A stretch of 64,000 nt of DNA from Acanthochlamys bracteata (taxonomy: Eukaryota > Streptophyta > Magnoliopsida > Pandanales > Velloziaceae): positions 8,809,001 through 8,873,000 of the forward strand of contig CM034126.1 of NCBI GenBank assembly GCA_019914995.1, given 5' to 3'. This document shows positions 60,516-64,000 of the stretch, piece by piece. Under the pieces are notes generated by a model. The model was not told the DNA's origin. It ran no database searches and worked only from the letters and a program-made list of their open reading frames with translations. How positions within the stretch are numbered: the first letter of the stretch is position 1; each line of letters begins with the position of its first letter. The position numbers and the translations under genes were made by a program.

Positions 60516-63297
60516 TATCACACCCCAGTCCCGGATCGTTACAGGCATTGGGTTCAAACCAAATCTAGGTCATATCCGGACTTGGTTCAGCCCAGTAAGC
60601 CTCAACTAACACCACTAAAGCATTAAACACGTCCCGAATTTTCTCAATATTTTGGCAGAACCTCCCTTATAAACTCGAGAGGAAAACCTAAACAATTTTA
60701 ATAACAGTTTTAATATTACCATGAGAATACCCAAATATAATGATAAATATTCACCTTCAAATAGACAAATATAACACTAGTGGCCTCCAAGCCAAACACA
60801 TAAACCACCATACTATAACTCTCAATTATACAACTTATTACATAAACAAATCCCTCAAAGTTACAGAATCAAATATGAAAAAGAAGGGAATCATGCAAAC
60901 TATACCCTTAACTCACTAATTAGCCATGGTCACGCAATAGCTCCACTCAACTCATCTTTATCATATCTAGGAGAGGCTAACGAAAGAGAAACAGTGAGGT
61001 GAAAAGCAAAATGCATCTGTTTACATCACTAATGTATTTTCTAATTATTTATTTTACTCCTATCAATCTACATGAAACAAAAATACAACGATAGATCGAA
61101 TCATTCCTACTAAGTTCTGAACCGTGCCATTTGGATTCAGTTCTTAGTAGAAGAGATACGGTTATATGCAATATAATATGCAATATTGTGTAATTCTATA
61201 ATGCAGTTAAACTGATATGCTTTCACATATCTTTAAAGAAAGCATACACTTTAAAAGAAAACTTAGTAAGAAAAGTAGCGAACCAAAACAAGGTTATAAT
61301 AAATAAATAATTCTATGAATACTTCAAATAGGTATAAATAAATGTTTTATTAAGAATATAAAATCATAAGTTAGAAAGATAAATAGATAAAGTAATAATA
61401 ATAGATAAGTACTTAGTAATTAAACGTTATAGTGGTAATATCATTGAAGATATAATTAATTGACAATCAAATACTTTGCTAATAAAGTATCTTAACAAAT
61501 CATTATCCAAGATAAAATTCATCAGTTAGGGAGTCAAGCTATTCGAACCAAATCTAATCTGTAATCTAATATCTCCGCCAGCGCTTGGTGTCCATACTCC
61601 ATCTGCGCCTCACCGAAGCTACCACCATCTGGTTGATCGGTCCGGATGGGCCGTGATATCGCCCCCCACGCGATGGGCCTACCTAATACTATGACTATAG
61701 GTAAGTAACTTCTTCCCCATAACAACTGGAGTCCTGATCTAAATCTTTAACTTACTCACTTACCTCCATGCAATACGAGTATCTTAACATAATGAAAATA
61801 GTTTTCATAAATATATATATGCATATGCGATATCCACATATTTTGTAAAACTGGCTCAAGCTTCATTTTCATTATCTATAAATCATATGTCATATAAGGT
61901 AAAAATATGAATAACATTTAATGATATTATTCCAATCATAACAGAAATACCATGCTTAAGTAAAGCCACCAAACCTAACTCCAAATAATTCAAATATAAA
62001 GCATGCTATCATGATTATTGTAACATGCATCATGAGGGAACAATCAGATATGCAAAGAAGATGGCAAGGTATGCCCGAAGACAAGATAAATGTTACATGT
62101 GCCGAAAATCCAAAATTAATTTAGGAAGGAAGGTGGCACGGTAACCCTCACCTATTCTCTGTGCTTCTTCGCGGATCCACAACTAACTCCAAGCCAAACC
62201 ATTCACCTATCACACTCAATCCTGTTAGATGTACGTGTACGGTTAACTTACATAAGCATTCCCCATAGCTAACTTTAGAATACTATTACTCTCACTAACC
62301 AACGTGTAAATGTTTCAAATATATACAACTTAAGGCGAATCTAGTAATATTGCTACCGCATTTGCTTGATGCATCATTATTCTAGAACTAGTACACTCGT
62401 CTAATGCTAAGACATATTCAAAATCAAGATTAATCGTAACCATTTAGCCCTCACAAACAACCATAAAACTAAACTATCACTAGTAGTAGAGCTTTAGGGA
62501 GGCTTACCGAACCAAGGAGAGAAACCGCGTCCAAATCGATGTTATAACACAACGACGAGTTTGCCAATTATTAATCCAAATAACACCTAGGATAAGATAG
62601 ATTACACAAAAGCTTAAAGACAAGTTTGAGAAGTACAAAACATAAACCACAACGTACTTCGGCCGTGGGCTCACCGGCATGTTGGATTCCTGTAAACTTT
62701 TCGGCCAGAGGGTATTTATGGAAAAGAAACTCCAGCTACCACAAACTTCAAAGGGCAGGATAACAATGTCCAAATCAGTCGTCGAACGCCTGAACCAAGT
62801 GATTTCGCGATGGCCCAACGATTTACCTCTTCTCAATGTGGAGCTAAAATTCGATGCAATTGAGAAAAGAAAAGCACAAACGAGGTGAGGGAATGGCTTC
62901 TAGGAGGTCACAGCCGTTGAATCGCTGAGGGAGAGCTTTGACAAGACGCAGGGTTTTCACCGCAGGCCCACGGTTGTCGCCTTCAGCTCTGCCCAGTGAC
63001 ACTGACGCGGAGGGTAACATGTCGAAGTTGGAAGAAGGAAGAAGAGGGTGCCGAAAGAGAAGATCGTACGTTGGCGAGGAGAATCGCTTATGGGAATGAA
63101 GCCACGTAAGCACGGATAATGAGAAGGGGTCGAGATAGGGGAAAATAAGGAACTTTGATGAGAGATAGGGAGAGGTAAAGACAAAATAGAGAGAATTCTA
63201 GAGTGGAGGAAGGAAAATTTCTTTAGATTAGGACCACTGAATTTTGGTTTGGCTAGTTACGGTTCCAACAACCCTAACCAAAAGTTGGAGTATTACA
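60516..63297. mobile_element. Solo LTR, family copy 3 (2,782 bp), TSD catat
   Basis: Starts TATCACACCCCAG (second base changed from the usual TG) and ends GGAGTATTACA between identical catat copies (60511-60515 and 63298-63302). It shares with the other copies aacgatagatcga...ctaagttctgaaccgt (about 61088), atcgccccccacgcgatgggcc (61654-61678; also in copy 2) and ttaatttaggaaggaaggtggcacggtaaccctca (about 62115). No internal retrotransposon genes are present. Confidence 0.85.
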
Positions 63298-63302
63298 CAT
63301 AT

Positions 63303-63630
63303 ACTTCACCCCATACAGAACGATTAGAATCCTGATCTGTCTTCTTACTAATTCTAAATGAATAGCATGGATTCTGGACGAGCATGACAACTGTTGTAGG
63401 TTGATACATTTGCACGAATAAGGGAAACAGAAAAGAGCGGAGCAGACGAGCGACAACATGTCGTCATCGAACGCTTATGCCAAGAAAGGAAGCTAGTTAA
63501 CAAATGCCGGAAGTGTTCGAAGTACGTGTTCTGAGTAATCGGGACACCATTATAATTTTTGGCGTTTGCCCCAAAATTCATTAGACACCATTTGAATTAT
63601 GTCCCAATTATGAAAAGGCGCCATCTAGTG
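63303..63630. other. Intergenic
   Basis: No recognisable gene. Minus-strand open frames across 63274-63581 lack motifs. Confidence 0.5.
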
Positions 63631-64000
63631 CCATTTAAGATAGACTTGCTCGATGTGAGAATTAAAAGACGTTATTTCTAATATGATTGTAGGATGGTTT
63701 ATGTGATATTGTTATTATATTATTCCCATTGTTGGCATTCAATTTAATAAGGACTCTTGTGATTATGTTTTAAGTTTAGTATAACTCCTGTAGGGAGGAG
63801 TTATAGTTGTATTTAAATGCCATTTAAGATAGGCTTGCACTATGTGAGAATTAAAAACATGTTACTTCTAATATGATTTTAGGATGATTTAAGTGATATT
63901 TTTATTATGTTTTTCCCTTAGTAGGCATTCAGTTTAATAAGGACTCTTGAGAATTATGTTTTAATTCCAGTATAACTCCTGTATGGAGGAGTTAAAGTTG
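63631..64000. repeat. 189-bp tandem repeat running off the window
   Basis: Copy 1 (63631-63819) and copy 2 (63820-64000, cut by the edge) share ccatttaagatag-cttgc, atgtgagaattaaaa, ctaatatgatt-taggatg, aataaggactcttg and gtataactcctgta with scattered changes. Each copy ends in a small hairpin, aactcct-gtaggg-aggagtt. More copies may follow to the right. Confidence 0.88.

Noticed and set aside
60585-60605. ggttcaaacc resembling a tRNA T-arm
   Set aside because: No cloverleaf can be formed around it; it is part of the solo LTR terminus.

Overview
The window is nuclear DNA of a flowering plant, most likely a eudicot. It is AT-rich, its genes are split by GT-AG introns, and transposable elements of several classes fill the space between them. 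The species cannot be fixed from the sequence alone. Gene models below were built by hand from splice sites, reading phase and remembered family motifs; no database search was possible.

Left part (1-12.2 kb): a minus-strand gene for a nuclear protein with two tandem CCHC zinc knuckles followed by a PLUS3 domain, the architecture of TZP. Its far 3' end is unresolved or outside the window. Divergent from it, across a short shared promoter, lies a five-exon pseudogene for an organelle-type ribosomal protein L13 (uL13). It keeps its introns but carries a 1-bp deletion, a 7-bp deletion, a nonsense codon and damaged splice sites.

Transposon belt 1 (12.2-33.5 kb): a small hAT-type MITE with an 8-bp target duplication, a decayed Ty1/copia element (minus strand), a solo LTR with a perfect 5-bp target duplication, and a 7.3-kb Mutator-like element (MULE). 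The MULE has inverted arms well over 1 kb long, GC-rich tandem repeats inside the arms, and a broken FAR1-type transposase gene.

Middle (33.5-40.1 kb): a complete minus-strand gene for RRN3/TIF-IA, the RNA polymerase I initiation factor. Fifteen coding exons give about 650 residues. A nearly perfect 93-bp tandem duplication covers the end of one exon and its 5' splice site and is in frame.

Belt 2 (40.1-49.6 kb): degenerate repeats and a miniature LTR element (TRIM) with two LTRs, a primer-binding site and a polypurine tract but no genes.

Right part (49.6-64 kb): a plus-strand CYP71-clan cytochrome P450 of 565 residues. Its first exon encodes a plastid-transit-like leader instead of the usual ER membrane anchor, and its I-helix motif is unusual. 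After it comes a CACTA element with a MITE and a 3.4-kb solo LTR nested inside, then a third solo LTR of the same family and a 189-bp tandem repeat running off the right edge.

The genes do not form one pathway. RRN3 and the L13 relict both concern ribosome production, TZP light-regulated growth, and the P450 specialised metabolism. The best candidates for something new are the P450 with the swapped N-terminus, the RRN3 exon/splice-site duplication and the architecture of the MULE arms.
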